Assembly: GCA_023333565.1 (NCBI GenBank)
Contig: JAJKFH010001679.1
Span: 868,001 to 932,000, forward strand
Direction of reading: 5' to 3'
Source: Puffinus mauretanicus
Taxonomy: Eukaryota; Chordata; Aves; Procellariiformes; Procellariidae
DNA: 64,000 nt
Position 1 is the first letter of the stretch. Each line of letters starts with the position of its first letter. Positions 25,546 to 39,135 of this stretch are shown here, one piece after another. The position numbers and the translations under genes are program-made. The notes below the pieces were generated by a model that did not search any database, was not told the DNA's origin, and worked only from the letters and a program-made list of their open reading frames with translations.

Positions 25546-27237
25546 ACATGGAGTAAATTGCAATGTCTCAATCTCAGCAAAAATTAATCTTAAAAGAAAA
25601 ATGAGAATTTTCTGCGTGTCTTTGCATGTTTCTTTGGCCTTTTATGTTTTATTGTTGATCTAGATTTAAGTTTTAAGAAGAATCCATGTGCCAACTATTT
25701 GTCCTATTGTCTCTTAAATAAGTTTGCAGTAGGAGTGAAAACGTATTTCATGCAACTATGTTCCGGGAGGCCAGAAAGGGGCTTTCTGTTGTTGGAGGGA
25801 AAATGCTGAGTGCTATGCTGCTCTGAATGAACTGGAAAGCTGCATTCAGACATGAGGCTTAGCTAAGGTTTTAGCTTCATTTTTTGGATGTGAGAGTCCA
25901 TGACGGCATTATTAGCCTTAGGTGGTTTTAGTTAAGCTGCTGTCACAAATGCAACGAGTTGACCAGTCTCAAAATCAGTGACTCAGCATTTGAAAAGAAA
26001 AAGTCTTCTTTTCAGACCTCGTTGAAGCAGATTTCATTGCTGGCACCCATGGAAGTGTTGTTGGAGTAAGATGTGGAAGATAAAGCATCACCACTGTTGC
26101 AACTTTTGTTCTGTCCCATAGCTGGAGGCTGTGGTTGCGCTGAACATTCCTGAGCTGCTCCTTGGAGCTGCTCCAGGGATTCGGTTCTCTAATTTTAGGG
26201 AGAAAGCTTGATTCAGAAATTGCTTAGATGTTAAGAAACATCTGTAGGGAAAACAGCTTTCTATAGTAATTTTACTTTAGCCCTGATTTTCATTAGACTA
26301 TTGAAAATGTCCTGAATCACAGTATGTAATACTGCACATCAATCAAGAGACTTTAACTTTTAAATTCTTGGGGTTTAGCACGAGAGAATACTTTCCTGTT
26401 TTATACCAATAAAGGGGAAGAGCCATTTTCCAAATTCTTTGCGGAGCTTCCAAATCAGAAGTTTTAAACTAATTGCCTGGTGTGACGGCTTTCCGCACAA
26501 CCCTTTGAATGTGATCCTGCTGCTCTTCTTCAAGGTTTCCTTTGGTATCAGTGGAAGGTTTGTGAGAGACCATCCAGACCAAACTCTTGTCTTTTCTGCC
26601 TGCAAGCCTTAGGAATTCAGTTTTAATTATTAACATGGGGCAACACTGAAACTGATGGTATTTTATGCATTGAAATGTTGGTCCTTGCTGTGTACGTAGG
26701 TTTGTAGGGGATTGACCCCCAAAAAATGAAAGGGAGGACACGGAACCCCTCACCTGAGTTAGACGGGACCGTGGTGCCCTGCCTTGTGGTTAACATGCAA
26801 TTTGGTGGTCTGTGGTCACAGATGCAATTAAACTGGCTACAGCAGAAATGTCCTCCTCTCAAAGCTGGCAGAAGAGTCAAAATGTCACCAACGATCAGTG
26901 AACCGCAGAAAATACAGAGTACAGATGAGGACTCAGGGGAAATATGAAGACTTGTCTAAGTCTACCCAAATCTCCTAGCTTTGGAAATTTTGTTGGCTTT
27001 CCAAGGAGCAGGAGGCGTGGGACTGGGTCAGTTGTGGGGGTTTTTCCCCCTTTTTTGCAGAACTGTCAGAAATTTCTGGTCTCAGTCAGGTTGGAAATGC
27101 TGTGGGAATAGTTTTTCTGGTGGTATTTTGGTATTTCCTCTTCTGCTCACACCCAGACCAGGAAGTGCAGAAGCACAACCTTCAGCTCATTGTGTACGTG
27201 TTTCTTTTTATAAACCTGAATTCTCTTCCCTCCCCAG

Positions 27238-27269
27238 TTTTTTTTTTTTTTTTGCCTTTTTTTTTTTTT
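27238..27269 (+). repeat. Paired T homopolymer tracts
   Basis: A run of 16 T (27238-27253), then GCC, then 13 T (27257-27269). On the minus strand this reads as an A-rich tail, but no retrotransposed sequence was recognised next to it. Confidence 0.85.
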
Positions 27270-28579
27270 CCCCTGATAGCCCTCACATAGGTTGAAGGTT
27301 CTGTTTGATTTAGACTGTGGCAATTTTTTATACCTCTTCATAACTATACCAAGCACTAAATAGTTCCTTAATAAGTGATTATCACATCAGTTTTGAATTA
27401 TCTAAGTGCAATATTCACAACTCAGCTACCCACGGCCAATAATGTAAAGGTGCCGATATCCCCCAGTAGCTTTTCCTGCTGGCATTTACTCCTGTACCTT
27501 CAGCAGCATGAGGACTAACTGGCCACTAAGACCTATCTACTCAGTTGCCCATGAAGAAATTCCGCAAAAGGTCTTTTTTTTGGTAACCAACTGCACCATT
27601 AAACTCTCTAAGATTAGACACTTCATGCTTTAATGTTCTTTCCCTCCCTCTTTTTCCCTTTCTGCATCAGTGAGGAGGTTCGACTTGTGTGCCCTCACTC
27701 CATGTGTCCACCTCATTCACCATCACGACTGCCAGTCCTCCTGCCCTTCTTGCTGTTGCTGGCAAGTATGGATAAACAGTTTTGACAGGCATAGAGTCCT
27801 GCAGAGCTAACTTCATACACACAGTGATGTTTCTCTGATCAGATGATAAATAGACCAGAGGAACTAAACCACTTTCACTGAAACTGTTCCCCACATCCAA
27901 AGCTTCGAAGCCCTCCTTCTCACGCTGTTTTCTGCAAAAAAAGCAAAGAATGCAATTTTGTTTCGTACCTGAGCAAAGTGGATCACGTTTGGATTGCAGC
28001 TTTTCCCTCAAGACTCTTCTAGTCACCTTGTAGAGTCTTTAATCTGCCGTTTTATAAATGAAAATAAACTTAAGATGGATTTTAAAGTTGGCCCATGGCA
28101 AAATAATTATCTGTATTTCCACGTGGGTCCACTCTCACGAGTGCTACATGAACAGGTATGCCAATCCTGTTTGGAGACGTCCCCATCTAGGATTGGGTTT
28201 GTAAGACAATTTGCTCCTCAGCAGCTTCGTAGTCCTCAAAAATACACGGAAATGCAAGCAAAGGGAAGTTAATTTACTTCACTACAAAACGCTATAATTT
28301 AAGAAGATTTAAGCAGAGGCAACGGAATTACTGAGGGTTTTTGAGCTCTGTGCATGTTTTGGGGTGTTTGTTTTTCGTTGCTGTTGGCTCTGAGTCTCTC
28401 TCTTGGGCTTTGGGGAGCTGCAGTGCTTCAGAGAGGGGGCACGAGGTGGGGGAACGACAGTATGGTTCATTATTTCAGACACTGATTAGCAGCAGGGCTC
28501 AGCCTGGACCATGTATCAGTCTCCTCCCATGTGGTACCCACGAGCCAAGCTCCATCCATGGTGAGCAGGGCGTGGTGTG

Positions 28580-29650
28580 AAGCTCCTCGCTCGTTCCCCC
28601 CCGAACCCCAAAGCCGAGTTCAGCCCCGCCGAGAGGCAGTGATGCTTTTCATGTATCCTCCTCTATCTTGGCTGGAGTTAACAAAATCCATCTGCCTCTC
28701 TGCGTCAGCAGAAAAGTATTCGGTTTTTATAAGAGTTAAGGGACATGGGATAGGGCAGTGTCAAAGTGCAGAAGTCTTCCCCCGGCTCGGCGTTTGCACG
28801 GCACGCACGGAGAGGAGGTCACGTTTTCAGTTCCCATTCACCAGACGAGCTGATTTACACCAGCGGAGGACTTGGCCCGTGGCGTACATGGCCACGGCTG
28901 TCGAACAAGGCTCCTTTCATCTGCAGTAAATGCGAACAAATGTGCAAACGGCAACAACCAGCGCGCACCGCGACGCAGCGGCTGCTAGCAGTTTGGAAAA
29001 GTCGAAAGAAAACTCTATTTTCTTCTCATCAAAAGCAAAATGAGGAAGCCTCCCCCCTCCCCTTCCGCCCCCACCGCTACCACCCTGGCTCGAGCAAGTT
29101 GATCCGTAGGTATTTGTGTGGGGGTTTGTTCTCAGCGGTTAACCACATAACAATTTGAAGCATGTGGCTAACTCAAAAGAAACTGCCTTTAAACGTTTGC
29201 AGACTGTAATTGCGTTAGGGAGAGCGGAGCCCTGGCTGGGGGCTGCAGCAGGAAGCCCTGAACATCCCACAGCAAGGTCCCGCAAAGAGGGGAAAAAAAC
29301 CCGATTTTCTCTCTAGGAGCTTCTCTTCTTGCCGATGCTCTGCAGCCAGGGCCAGATGTTCCCCACCTCCTGTTTCGTGTCTTTATTTGGTGTGTCAGGG
29401 CGAAACAAAACGGAGAGAAAAGGGGTGGCGATGAGGGCGAGGGCATTTCAGCACACAGTTTTCATAAATAAAGCCGGAGGAAAAATAACAAACAAATTGG
29501 AGAAGCTTTGCTGTGAAGCCGAGCGCGCCTGAGACCGTCGGGCGATCCCTGGGGGAAGCCCATGGGGCTGGAAAGCCAGGCTCCCGGGGGGGGATGGCAA
29601 GGAGCAACCCTGCTCGGGTTGGTAAAATGCCCCAGTCGAGCTCTTCCATC
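28580..29650. promoter_or_regulatory. CpG-enriched candidate regulatory segment
   Basis: CpG clusters occur at about 28595-28640, 28780-28900, 28950-28990 and 29515-29600, with AT-rich stretches between. The region is not as dense as the islands at 4.5 kb and 54.5 kb. It could be a distal enhancer or a weak promoter of a noncoding transcript. No exon was identified. Confidence 0.3.
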
Positions 29651-30420
29651 CCTCAAAACCTGAATTTGTTGGGCAGGGAGGAAAGGCTGGAGGGAGGACG
29701 TGTGCGAACGAGAGGTGAGCAGTTGTGCTTGCGGGGGTGAAGATCCCAACACCCGCACGGTGCCACAGCGCTCGTCATCACAGAGCCATAGTAACCCATA
29801 GTAAGCCATATAGGGGCTATAGTAACATCCAGTTTTAAAGAACTTGGAGTTTAAAGAAACCAATAAAACTGAAGATTGTAACATTTCCCTATGGGAGGAG
29901 ATGCCTGTGAGACGTTCTGCAAGGGGTTTGTGACTCCCAAAGGTCACGGGCTTTTAATTTCCATCCATTTCCAGTGCATCCTCACTCCGTGATTAGGAGA
30001 GCCTCTCCTTGGCTACAAACAGAAATGCTCCTAAGTGTTCATTGTACAAATAAAATAGTGTAATTAAACTTCTTCACCCAGCTGCAAGCCTCATTTGTAA
30101 TTCAGCAGGTAAAAATACCGCATCTGTACAATCACCAGAATGGCCCCTGCTCCTGGAAAGCAAATGACTTTTGGAGTGTGGTCTTCAGGTGGAAAATTCA
30201 ACCTGCTTTGGAGAAAGGACAAATAAGGCCTTGCCAAGTCTTCTCTCTCGGTTACAGCAGCTGGAGCTGTGGCCTTGTGGCCCCGGGATGGGGTGGGATT
30301 GCAGCTAGAAACTGAGCTGTGCCCCAGGGTCCTGGGAGGATCTGCAACCACATGCATTTCTCCATATCTATTCTCCAGTCTGGGGAGAAAAGAAATCAGC
30401 TTTTAGTTAGTGGCTGAACA

Positions 30421-30490
30421 ACAGCCCTGGGATTGCCACCTTCTGGCACTGAATTATGACATGACCACGGGCAAGTCGCTGCATGGCACT
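30421..30490 (+). repeat. MIR-like SINE fragment
   Basis: 'ttctggcactgaattatgac' followed by 'atgaccacgggcaagtcgct' matches the MIR core (CTGCCACTTACT...TGTGACCTTGGGCAAGTCACTT) in + orientation with substitutions. Confidence 0.5.
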
Positions 30491-33400
30491 ACCCAGACCA
30501 GCAGCAGGAGAAGCGTGGCTGGCTCCCCCTTTCTTCTTGTTCATCCCTGGAGTAGCCAGAAAGGAGCATGTAAGTGGGAAATACAGGGCACAGGGTTGAT
30601 GTGCTCCTCAAAAGTACGGGGGCAAGAAGGGGGAGATGTCTCCTGCCAAGGCTGGTGGCAGCTGCATGCCCTTTTTATAGCAGTTGGCCAAATGCATAGA
30701 AAGCAATTTTGTTCTGGCCAGAACTGCCAGCCAGAGAGGCAGCAGGATGTTTCAGGCACTAGGACAAGCCTTCTGGTATCTACATTCAGCATAACACCAA
30801 GCCCTTAGCATAATACTTTGGTTCTATAGAAGAACATAAAAACATCTGAGCCAACGCTTCAGGTTCCTGTCTCCAGTAATGGTTGACATATGTGTAGGAT
30901 GCAAGAGTTGAACAGGGAGGACATGAAGCAGTATTTCCCCAGATTATGGTCCCAGCTTTCCAGGATCTCAGCTGGAGGACTTTCTGAGTCAGAGCTCATG
31001 CTTAGGATGTATTTGTCCTGCAGATACTTGCAATATGGATTTGTAGGCTTTTTTCTATTTAAACTAATAGACACTTTAAGCATTCATTAAAAAAAAGTTT
31101 ATATGGGTACAACAAATTGGTAGACAAAAATGGGTAGACAAATTCATGGAAGGACTTTTGTACTGAATTTACAGCTATTAAATCATTACTGACAGTGAGG
31201 GTCCAATCCTAGTCTCTTACCTGATTTATAGTAGTGCTACAAACTGAATTTAGTGGAAATATTCCAGATTTATTTGTGGGTCAATAAAATCTATGCTGGC
31301 ACCATGGAACTCATACATTTATTTTATCTAATTTAGTGTCGAACTATATTGTTATTTTCCTTCTGCACTCAAATCCAAGCAGTTCAGTAGTGACCCAAAT
31401 TAATATGCTTACTGATGTAAATGTTTACCTAATCATATATTTCTTATAAAGTGTGTAAGACTGCATTCTCTGCTGATGTGGGATACTGGCTCTATCCATC
31501 TGATCAGAGGCAGGTTGTAGTTGCATATCATTTAATAATTATTTCAGGAGGTGTCTTTTTATTCCTGTTCATAATTAGTAGCTGAGTACTGAGCAGAGCT
31601 TGTCAGAATCAGAAATTCCTACAATTCAGTAGTTATCTATATTCATGAAAAAAAGAGGAACTCTACCTTGGTAGAATAATTTCTGAAGACATTTTATTAA
31701 AATTAATGGGCACCATAATTCGACATTAAATGTAGAGCTCTTAAATTATTATCAACCACCAAGGTATAATTCTAATCTTACACTTGTCCTAGATTAATGT
31801 CACAATCTGACTCCAGATTTAATGAATGGTTAACTAGCCAGAATCTCGATCCCACAGGTCATTTAAAGTTTATCTTTTTTTTTTCTGTGTTTATGAAGTT
31901 GTGGTTGAGAAGGAGCTATCATGTTCATATGCTGACCAGGATGGGGTTAAAAATCTACTTCTGACCCAAGATGATCTACAGCTGGTATTTGTTCTCACCA
32001 CCTAGACAGACAAATGGGATTTGGCTCAGTTGAAACAAATTTCCTTACCATTGAGAATATTAGACTTAAAGGGCGTCAGTAGCAGCAGAAACAAGGATAA
32101 AAAGGTGATTGTAAGTCATGGTTTGCTCCTGTATGCTGGAGCCATACGACAGCCTACCTGGCACCTGGTCTGAATTAGAGAAATGGCTTGACTGTTTAGA
32201 TTTATGTTTTTCTCCCCAGAATTCCTAGGAAGCTCAGAACAGTAATTACACAGTCCCCCCTGTAGGGTGGTATATGCATGTATGCACATGGTATATCATA
32301 AACTCCTACGCTTCATCCCTTCCATTGCCTTCAAGCGTAGAGAAGAGCCTGGCTGTAAGGTTCCTCTTCGGCCAGCAACCTCCAAGGATCATTTCTAACA
32401 CTAATTCTGCCCATTATAAGACTGTTTCATTTCCCAAACAGTCAGAAGGCCCTAAGCAGCTCCTTCTCAAGGCTGGGATCTGCAGGAGGCCCATGTCCTG
32501 TGAGTCATACCAGCAATTTCCTAAGCCAAGTCCTCCAATCGCTACAACTTGAGCAAGAGAGTTAGACTTACAAGTAAACTCCTACAATAGATTTGCACCA
32601 TTAGGCAGGTCAGGCACAAGAGGGGACATGACCCCGAATAGTGAGACCAGGTTTAGCCTGACCCTAAGGAAAAGGAGTGTTAGACAACACTTTTTCATGA
32701 TGTTGGATGCTGAAGGACACCTTATCATTTAAGGGAATCTTATTCTTTTGTGATTTACATCCTGGGAGGAAAAAAGAACTTATATCATGGAAAATTTAGA
32801 TCATTTAAGTGGAGTTTAAATAACGTGTTACTGAGAACTCTGCAATATTTGTAGCCTGGTCTCTACGAATGAGGCTGAGGCAATTGCACTCTGTGTGCAC
32901 ATGTTCCCCCAACACTTTGAACCCCCTTCAACCAAGACAGATGGAGGAACGCAGGTCTCAAGTGCTCCTACACATTTTATAAAAACAGGCAGATGGCTAG
33001 AAGAAAAAAACACTGTTTGTAACCTCTGACTACCTCTTCCCCAAGGGAAAAGCCACAACTACTGTGAGACAAAAAGAGAATTTCCACGGGAGCGCAGAAA
33101 AGCTTCCACAGGCATTTGCCCTTCAGGCTGCCTGTGTGGGGTTTCAGCTCTCCCAAGTCCTCTTGGTGCTCGTGCAAACCTGTATGTGCCAGCGAGGCTT
33201 TAGGAGCAGTAACAGTTAGGTGAAAGGCACCTGTTGTTATTTATCCCAGTACTTAAATTCTCTCTCCTTGGAAGAAATACCTTCTTGCAATATCACAGGC
33301 CATTAAACCACCATGTTAATGTGAAAAGCGTTTCCTGGGGATAATAATATCCTGACATCAGTATTGCTTGCATACTAGTGCTGGCTGCTAGCACAGTGGC

Positions 33401-36400
33401 AACGTTTTGCTTAGACGAGCAATACCAGGAGAGGACCCTGTTTGCTAAAGCTGGTCATTGTAGATAAAAGCTTAAATCAGTAATTTTCAAAAGGTGGTTG
33501 CCTAAAATTCAGAGCCTCAGCTCCTACCAAAGTCCTGGATAAATTATTTCAATGTCCTTTTGAAAGTGAGGTCAGTTATTTCAGTCCACTAATTAGGGTT
33601 TCGGTAGACAAGAGTTCAGCACTTCCTCTTGAGTTTCCCAGTGCAAGGCAATGTATTTCAGTCCTGAGCTGTGGAACATTTGTTTTTATAATTCAAGGGC
33701 CTTTCTAAATAGAAATCATCAGCTGGGCCAGACTGTTGAAGACAAGTCAATTTGCGTCTTGGAGAAAGACACTGGGCTCCCTCCAGAATGTGAACTTAGA
33801 CGGGAAAGAAACTCAGATCCCCAGAAAGGACCGCTTACTGCTTTCGCCCCTTAGCACCTCCAGCCATCTGCAACATATATTAGTTTACCAGGTCTAGCAG
33901 GAGATGAGCGGTGGTCACGAACACCAGAACTGAACAGTCTCATCCAGCTCCTACTCCAGATGCAAACTGCAGCGGGCTTTGCTTGCTGTATCCCATAGAT
34001 ACCAGACAGGGGAGGAGGAAGGACCTCAGTGACCACCAGGCAGCATCTGCGTGAACGCGGGCAGCATCCTCTGATTTCGACAGTAGTTATCACGAGAAAA
34101 TATGTTTCTGCTTTGTCCTTTCCTGTGCATGACAAAAACAAACAAGATATTTGTTTCCCAAAAAGGAAATACGTTCATTCTGGAATGCACTGGGCAGATC
34201 AGGTTCTTCTAAATACTGAAGGATACGTATGTGGGATTTCAACATTTTTAAGGCCTTCCAGGATATTTGTGCAATACTAATTGTGTCAGTTACTGCACTG
34301 TTTTGCAGCAAACAGTAGACCTGATGTAGGGAAACCTGGCCTCATTTGTGCTGTTAATGTAGTCTTTCTTAGAAGCAGAAGCTATTTGCAAGATCATAAT
34401 TTCCCTCACAGACACTATTTTTAATTGGGGAAGAGTTCTCTCAGAGGATTAATGGTCTTACTTCTGTTCACATCTGTGCAGTATTTTCCTGATCAGGAGA
34501 TCAAGAGAAAGAGGATCTGAGCAACTGCTTCTCTAAGTAATAATGAACAGAGAGCTGTGCAGTAAATCATAATGTGCAACAAAATAAAAAACAAAATTTG
34601 GCTGGAGATTAATGACTGGAATGGGACTTACTGAATTAAATTGGATCAGACGTTCCCTGGAAAAAAATCTGAGTTAGATTCACAGTGCTCTATGGTTTTG
34701 GTTTTGTTTTTCACAAAGGCAGATTTAACTTGACTGTTTTGTAACTACTAACAATTTCTAGGCCTTGCAGAGCGGTCTTGGGGGCCCGCAGGAGAGGACA
34801 GGCACTGGCTGGAAATCCTGGTCCCGCTCAGGCAGAGGAGGGAACTGAACATGGAGCCTCCTCACCACACAACGCCATGAGCTGCTCAAGCGCGACAGGG
34901 GGCATCACATTTTACAAGATAGGAAGGGTTGACTTAGTTCCCACCCAGGGGCAGATTCATGATTACAGGTCTGCTACAGAGACAGATACCCCTGAATTAT
35001 CGAAGGCTGCAATCAAAGCCCAGTTGCACCTCTCGTGTTCCTTGTTAGGTGGTTTAGGTGCCTCCTCCTTACTGTGTCTTCTTCTGTGCACCCACTTTTA
35101 AGTGTCCAGCCTTCCAGATGTTGGCTGAAGAGACATATGGGCAGCTGACTCGGGCTTTTGAATTTTCCCAGGGACTAAGGCACCCAAAACCTACACTTGG
35201 CTTGGTGTTTCAGTGCCAGATTTGCTTGTCACTCCAACCTCAAGCAGCAAAACATTTGCGCTTCTAGCACTGTTCACTGAAGAAACCAACTTAAAAACTG
35301 TAAATCAGTGATGGGGGACTGCTGTTTCCCGTTGGTGTTGGTGGTTTTTTTAATCAGAGATGTCTCTTGTTTTGTCAAGATCCAGATTCAGTTCATGAAT
35401 ATATCAGAGGAAGGAAACCAAAGCTGCATAAATTACCACTGATCGTGCTAGAGATACCGAAACTTTTTCCCCCTTTAATTAATTTTATTTGCTGAACTGA
35501 AAGTGAAACAGATCCCTCCCATGACAGGTAAAAAGGCCCACCTCGGCAGGCGCGATGCTGAAGGTAACGCACGTACCTGCCTTCTCGCCTGCTCTCAGGC
35601 ACCTGGCAGCTCTGCAGCACTGGGTTAGTGACTGTGCCTTATTAACTCAGTTTCCTTAGGCTTCTGTAAAAAATGGACTTAACAACTGTTGCCTAAAGCC
35701 AGAAGAAGAAGAGCACGGCTACGTTATTAAAACCCACAATGCAATACCATTTTAAAATTCATCAAAGTGCTCAGAACAAATTCTCCAGAGACTGGGGACT
35801 TAGTCATCCCAGGTTTCTCCAGCTCATTTAGATAATTGCCCCTTGAAATAGTTGTCTTTCTCTTTCTTTTTTTTCTTCTCTTTTTTTAACACTGGCACTT
35901 GGCAAGTATTCACTGAGCAGGCAGCTCAGCTCCCCAGCTGCAGAAGGGCAGAAGAAACCTCAAGATTCCCACCATGCACATCTCTACTTTTTATAACGTG
36001 AGCCAACCACATCTGAGTGCATCCAAAATAGTCATCTCACTGTCACTTGCTGAGATATTAGCAACTCATTAGCCAGTTTAACTAATTAATACATTGGTAA
36101 AATTCATTTCTTTGTAAAGTGATTTACTAAATAATAGGAGATGTTTAGAGAGTGTAATGTGTGAGTTATTCAGTATTTTTAACTATGATCAGGGCCTGGA
36201 GACACTCAGTCTCAACGTTTTCCCACCTTCTTCAAAACCGTATGATTTGATTGCTTCTGTCTTGGTATAAATTCATGCTGTCACCAAGAAAAGCAGTTGA
36301 AGTACCATCACGTGAGCTTGTTCAGGAAACCGATACAAATGAAACTGAAAAAAGAAGGTTATTTTTCAGCTGCATCATTCTTGTCTTGGTAAAAATAGAA

Positions 36401-37475
36401 AACTTTTATATTACAACATATAATTCTATTGTATTTTATTTTCATAACCTTTTCTATCCAAGAAAATCTAAAGATTATTATAACTTCCCATTAGATTGCC
36501 AGCAGAAAGTATGCCAGCATCCACGGTAGTGCACCAATAGGTATTTTTTTCTGGGGATTTCCATTAAAAGTTTCATTTTTAAAAATGTGTTTTCTTCCTC
36601 CTGGAACCTCTTCTCAAATGTAGAATTAGAGGTACGATCTTTTATCTGCTCATGGTATGGTTCAGGCAGAAATAAGGCGGCCTTGCCGCAATGCACTCAA
36701 GGGCATGCAGCATCTTTGGGGTAGGTGTCTACCTCTGGGCTCGGCACCCTCCTCTCTCTCTTTTAGTCTGTAGAATGAAAGAGACAGTTTAGGCTGTGAT
36801 TCATCTGACCTTTGTAGACATCTACTTCAGTATCTCTATTTGAAAATCTACTTTTGTAGGATGAGGTGAGCTGCAACCTAGTTTCAGTTGTCTGTATTGA
36901 CTATCTTCAGTAACGATAAAGGCAGCCTGGGGTGAGCAGCCCAGGCAAAGACACTTTGTCAGATACATCCCATGTTTACAGTCTAAAAGTTGAGTCAGAG
37001 CTCGCTAAAGTGGATGTAAAGAATTCCATTTACATGGCCTGAGTTTGGATCAAGTTTTAAAGGCTCTGTTCTGTCACTTACTTTGAGTTAATCTCATTAT
37101 TATATATAGATAGTACATATGATTTCGAAGAGCATGCTTATGGATCTGGGCATGACTCACTATAAGTGGTAGATGCAGACATGAAAAACAAAAGAGGAGG
37201 ATATTTAGGAACATCTTTGTATTCCTATATTGATGTTTCTGTGTGCCTTGTATTTTGGGATATTCTGTAGAGCTGCTTGGATAGTTCTGCACTCCACTGA
37301 AGGACAGGATGGCTAGCAGTATTATATGAACCAAAATAAGTGGCATTTTCAAAGGGCTCCTAAGTAGAGTGGTACTGCTTGGCGCACGCCGAGGGGGAAG
37401 GCATGAAAAACACAGCACTTTGAAGGGCAGGGCGGTACCAAGGCAAGAGGGGTTGGCAGAAGGCACCGTGGAGTC
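30491..37475. other. Intergenic, nothing recognised
   Basis: AT-rich DNA. Faint resemblance to old reptilian repeats occurs at about 33485-33520 and 35045-35195 ('taggtgcct', 'cttttgaattttcccag'), too weak to call. No exon or gene recognised. Confidence 0.4.
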
Positions 37476-37618
37476 ATCCTTGTGATCAAAGCCTGGCTCT
37501 GTACTTGAGGCATCAGACTGAAGATGAGCACATCGGGCTTCTGCCACGAACTGGAGCCCGATGTGCTCATCTTCAGTCTGATGCCTCAAGTACAGAGCCA
37601 GGCTTTGATCACAAGGAT
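37476..37618. repeat. Perfect 64-bp inverted repeat with 15-bp spacer
   Basis: The left arm (37476-37539) and right arm (37555-37618) are exact reverse complements over all 64 bases, separated by 15 bases (37540-37554). The arms hold mixed-composition, unique-looking sequence, not simple repeat. The 9-mer AGTCATCCT overlaps the left arm start (37472-37480) and recurs just after the right arm (37623-37631), like a flanking direct repeat. Transcribed from either strand it would fold into a long perfect hairpin. Possible origins are a recent template-switch or fold-back event, a palindromic insertion, or a sequencing or assembly artefact. The minus-strand open frame 37074-37628 passes through it and is not a supported gene. 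Confidence 0.95.
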
Positions 37619-38935
37619 ATATAGTCATCCTACAAATATATATGAGATATATTCATTACTTCTGTGAGGTGTTCAGACACAAGGACAATGCAAGACCTTA
37701 TTAGTGCCTGACTTATCCATGAGGGCCAGAAGCAGGAGGTGTGCTGCTTGCTTTGCTTGAGAGCTGCCGACACAGAGTAGAAAAGCTGCTGTGGGAAGGA
37801 CATGGAAAGTTCATATGCACCAGACTTTTCGTGCAGAGACAAGTTGATCTTCAACATGGCTACACCAGGTTTAGTTTCTAATTTTTATAATGACTTCTTC
37901 CTAAAAATACATTCAGCTAACGGTTGATATTGAATTCAGCCCACAATCAATGGCTATTGAGAATGAGTGGGGGCAGTGATAAGAGGACTTGATGTCGCAT
38001 CCATATTATATTATTAATCTATTATCCATATACTGTGTACAGGATATTTTGCTATAGACTACGTACTGAGTAAATAATTAAGCAGTGATTAACCTTACGG
38101 AGAAGGTGGGAAACACTCTCATGCATAATTAGCCCCTCACAGTCTTCAGAAATGGATTGTAAGTAACTCAAAATCTTGGACTGCGGATGGCACCCTTGTC
38201 ATCAAATATAAAAAAATACCCTTGACGAGATCAGTAAAAGCTCTCCAGAGGTCTGAAGCCGGGCAGCAGACACTCTGATTAGCTGCTGCCTCCACAAAAT
38301 CAAAATTCTTCCCTGAGCTCAAGAAAGAGCCGATGGATGTAGTCAGAAGTGATAAAAAGGTCACTCTTAAGTGGATACAAGGAGATTTAAGTCACAATAC
38401 CATCATCCTGAAGCCCTTAGACAAATAACAAAAGACAGGCTTCAAAGACTAGAGAGTCCTTCAGTCTAAATACTCACACAAATCTCTTTGTCATCTGTCT
38501 GAGTCTTAAAGAAAATTCACCTTTGAATGAGACTGCAGAAAATTACCAAACAAGTACGCTTGTTGAGGGCCTCTGGCCCTCCATAGCAATGTGTTGTAAC
38601 ATCGTACACCGACAGTGTTGATATATATTACAAAAGTGTTGAGCCTTAGAAATATCATGTTTTGCAGCATGAATTCCTAAACCAGATTTAAGCTGTCCAG
38701 TGCAACTCTTCTACAGCACTTGTACAGCCCAAATATCCTATCATGATAATTTCATAATCATATAACGATCATATCATCAGATGAGGGTGAAGGACTAATT
38801 TCTATTCTAACAGTAATGCCATCTCCTAAAACTAGATTCTTTTTTAATCAGCTGTTATTTCTAAGAATACTGTCCGAGAAACTATCTGAATTTTTAAGTT
38901 GATTTTCCATACATATTCAAACACATAGGTATTTC
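37619..38935. other. Intergenic, nothing recognised
   Basis: AT-rich DNA. The minus-strand frame 38146-38364 is short and not assigned. The region immediately before 38936 may hold further worn LINE sequence that I cannot align by eye. Confidence 0.4.
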
Positions 38936-39135
38936 AAGATGAATGGAATAAGGCTCATACTTTGCCAATATATTTAAAAGTTCAGTGGAATGACCTGAGG
39001 ATTAATAACCCTCTCAGCCTGACATCAATCCAGTGTAAAACACTGGAATGGCTAATTCCAGGCACTAATCATAAAGAATCAGAGAAAAGTAATGCAATTC
39101 ATGCCAATCAAGATGGAATTAAGGAAGATATATTT
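38936..39135 (+). mobile_element. Ancient CR1/L2-like LINE ORF2 fragment
   Basis: The translated frame contains N-N-P-L-S-L-T-S-I-Q-C-K-T-L-E-W-L-I, then ...H-A-N-Q-D-G-I. This resembles the reverse transcriptase stretch 'NYRPISLTS...K-LE-II ... QHGF' of CR1/L2-type LINEs. The nucleotide pattern 'cagcctgacatcaatccagt' is similar to the corresponding LINE region. It is heavily diverged and short, and not a functional gene. Confidence 0.5.

Larger units (their letters stand above)
25546..30420. other. Intergenic; CpG-enriched segment 28600-29650
   Basis: No gene recognised. Long T tracts lie at 27238-27253 and 27257-27269. From about 28600 to 29650 the DNA becomes CpG-richer and repeat-free (listed separately). 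The minus-strand open frame 29462-29947 (161 codons) has no recognisable domain. Confidence 0.45.

Noticed and set aside
37074..37628. 184-codon minus-strand frame.
   Set aside because: It runs through the inverted repeat, is low in protein-like character and has no recognisable domain. Probably a chance frame.
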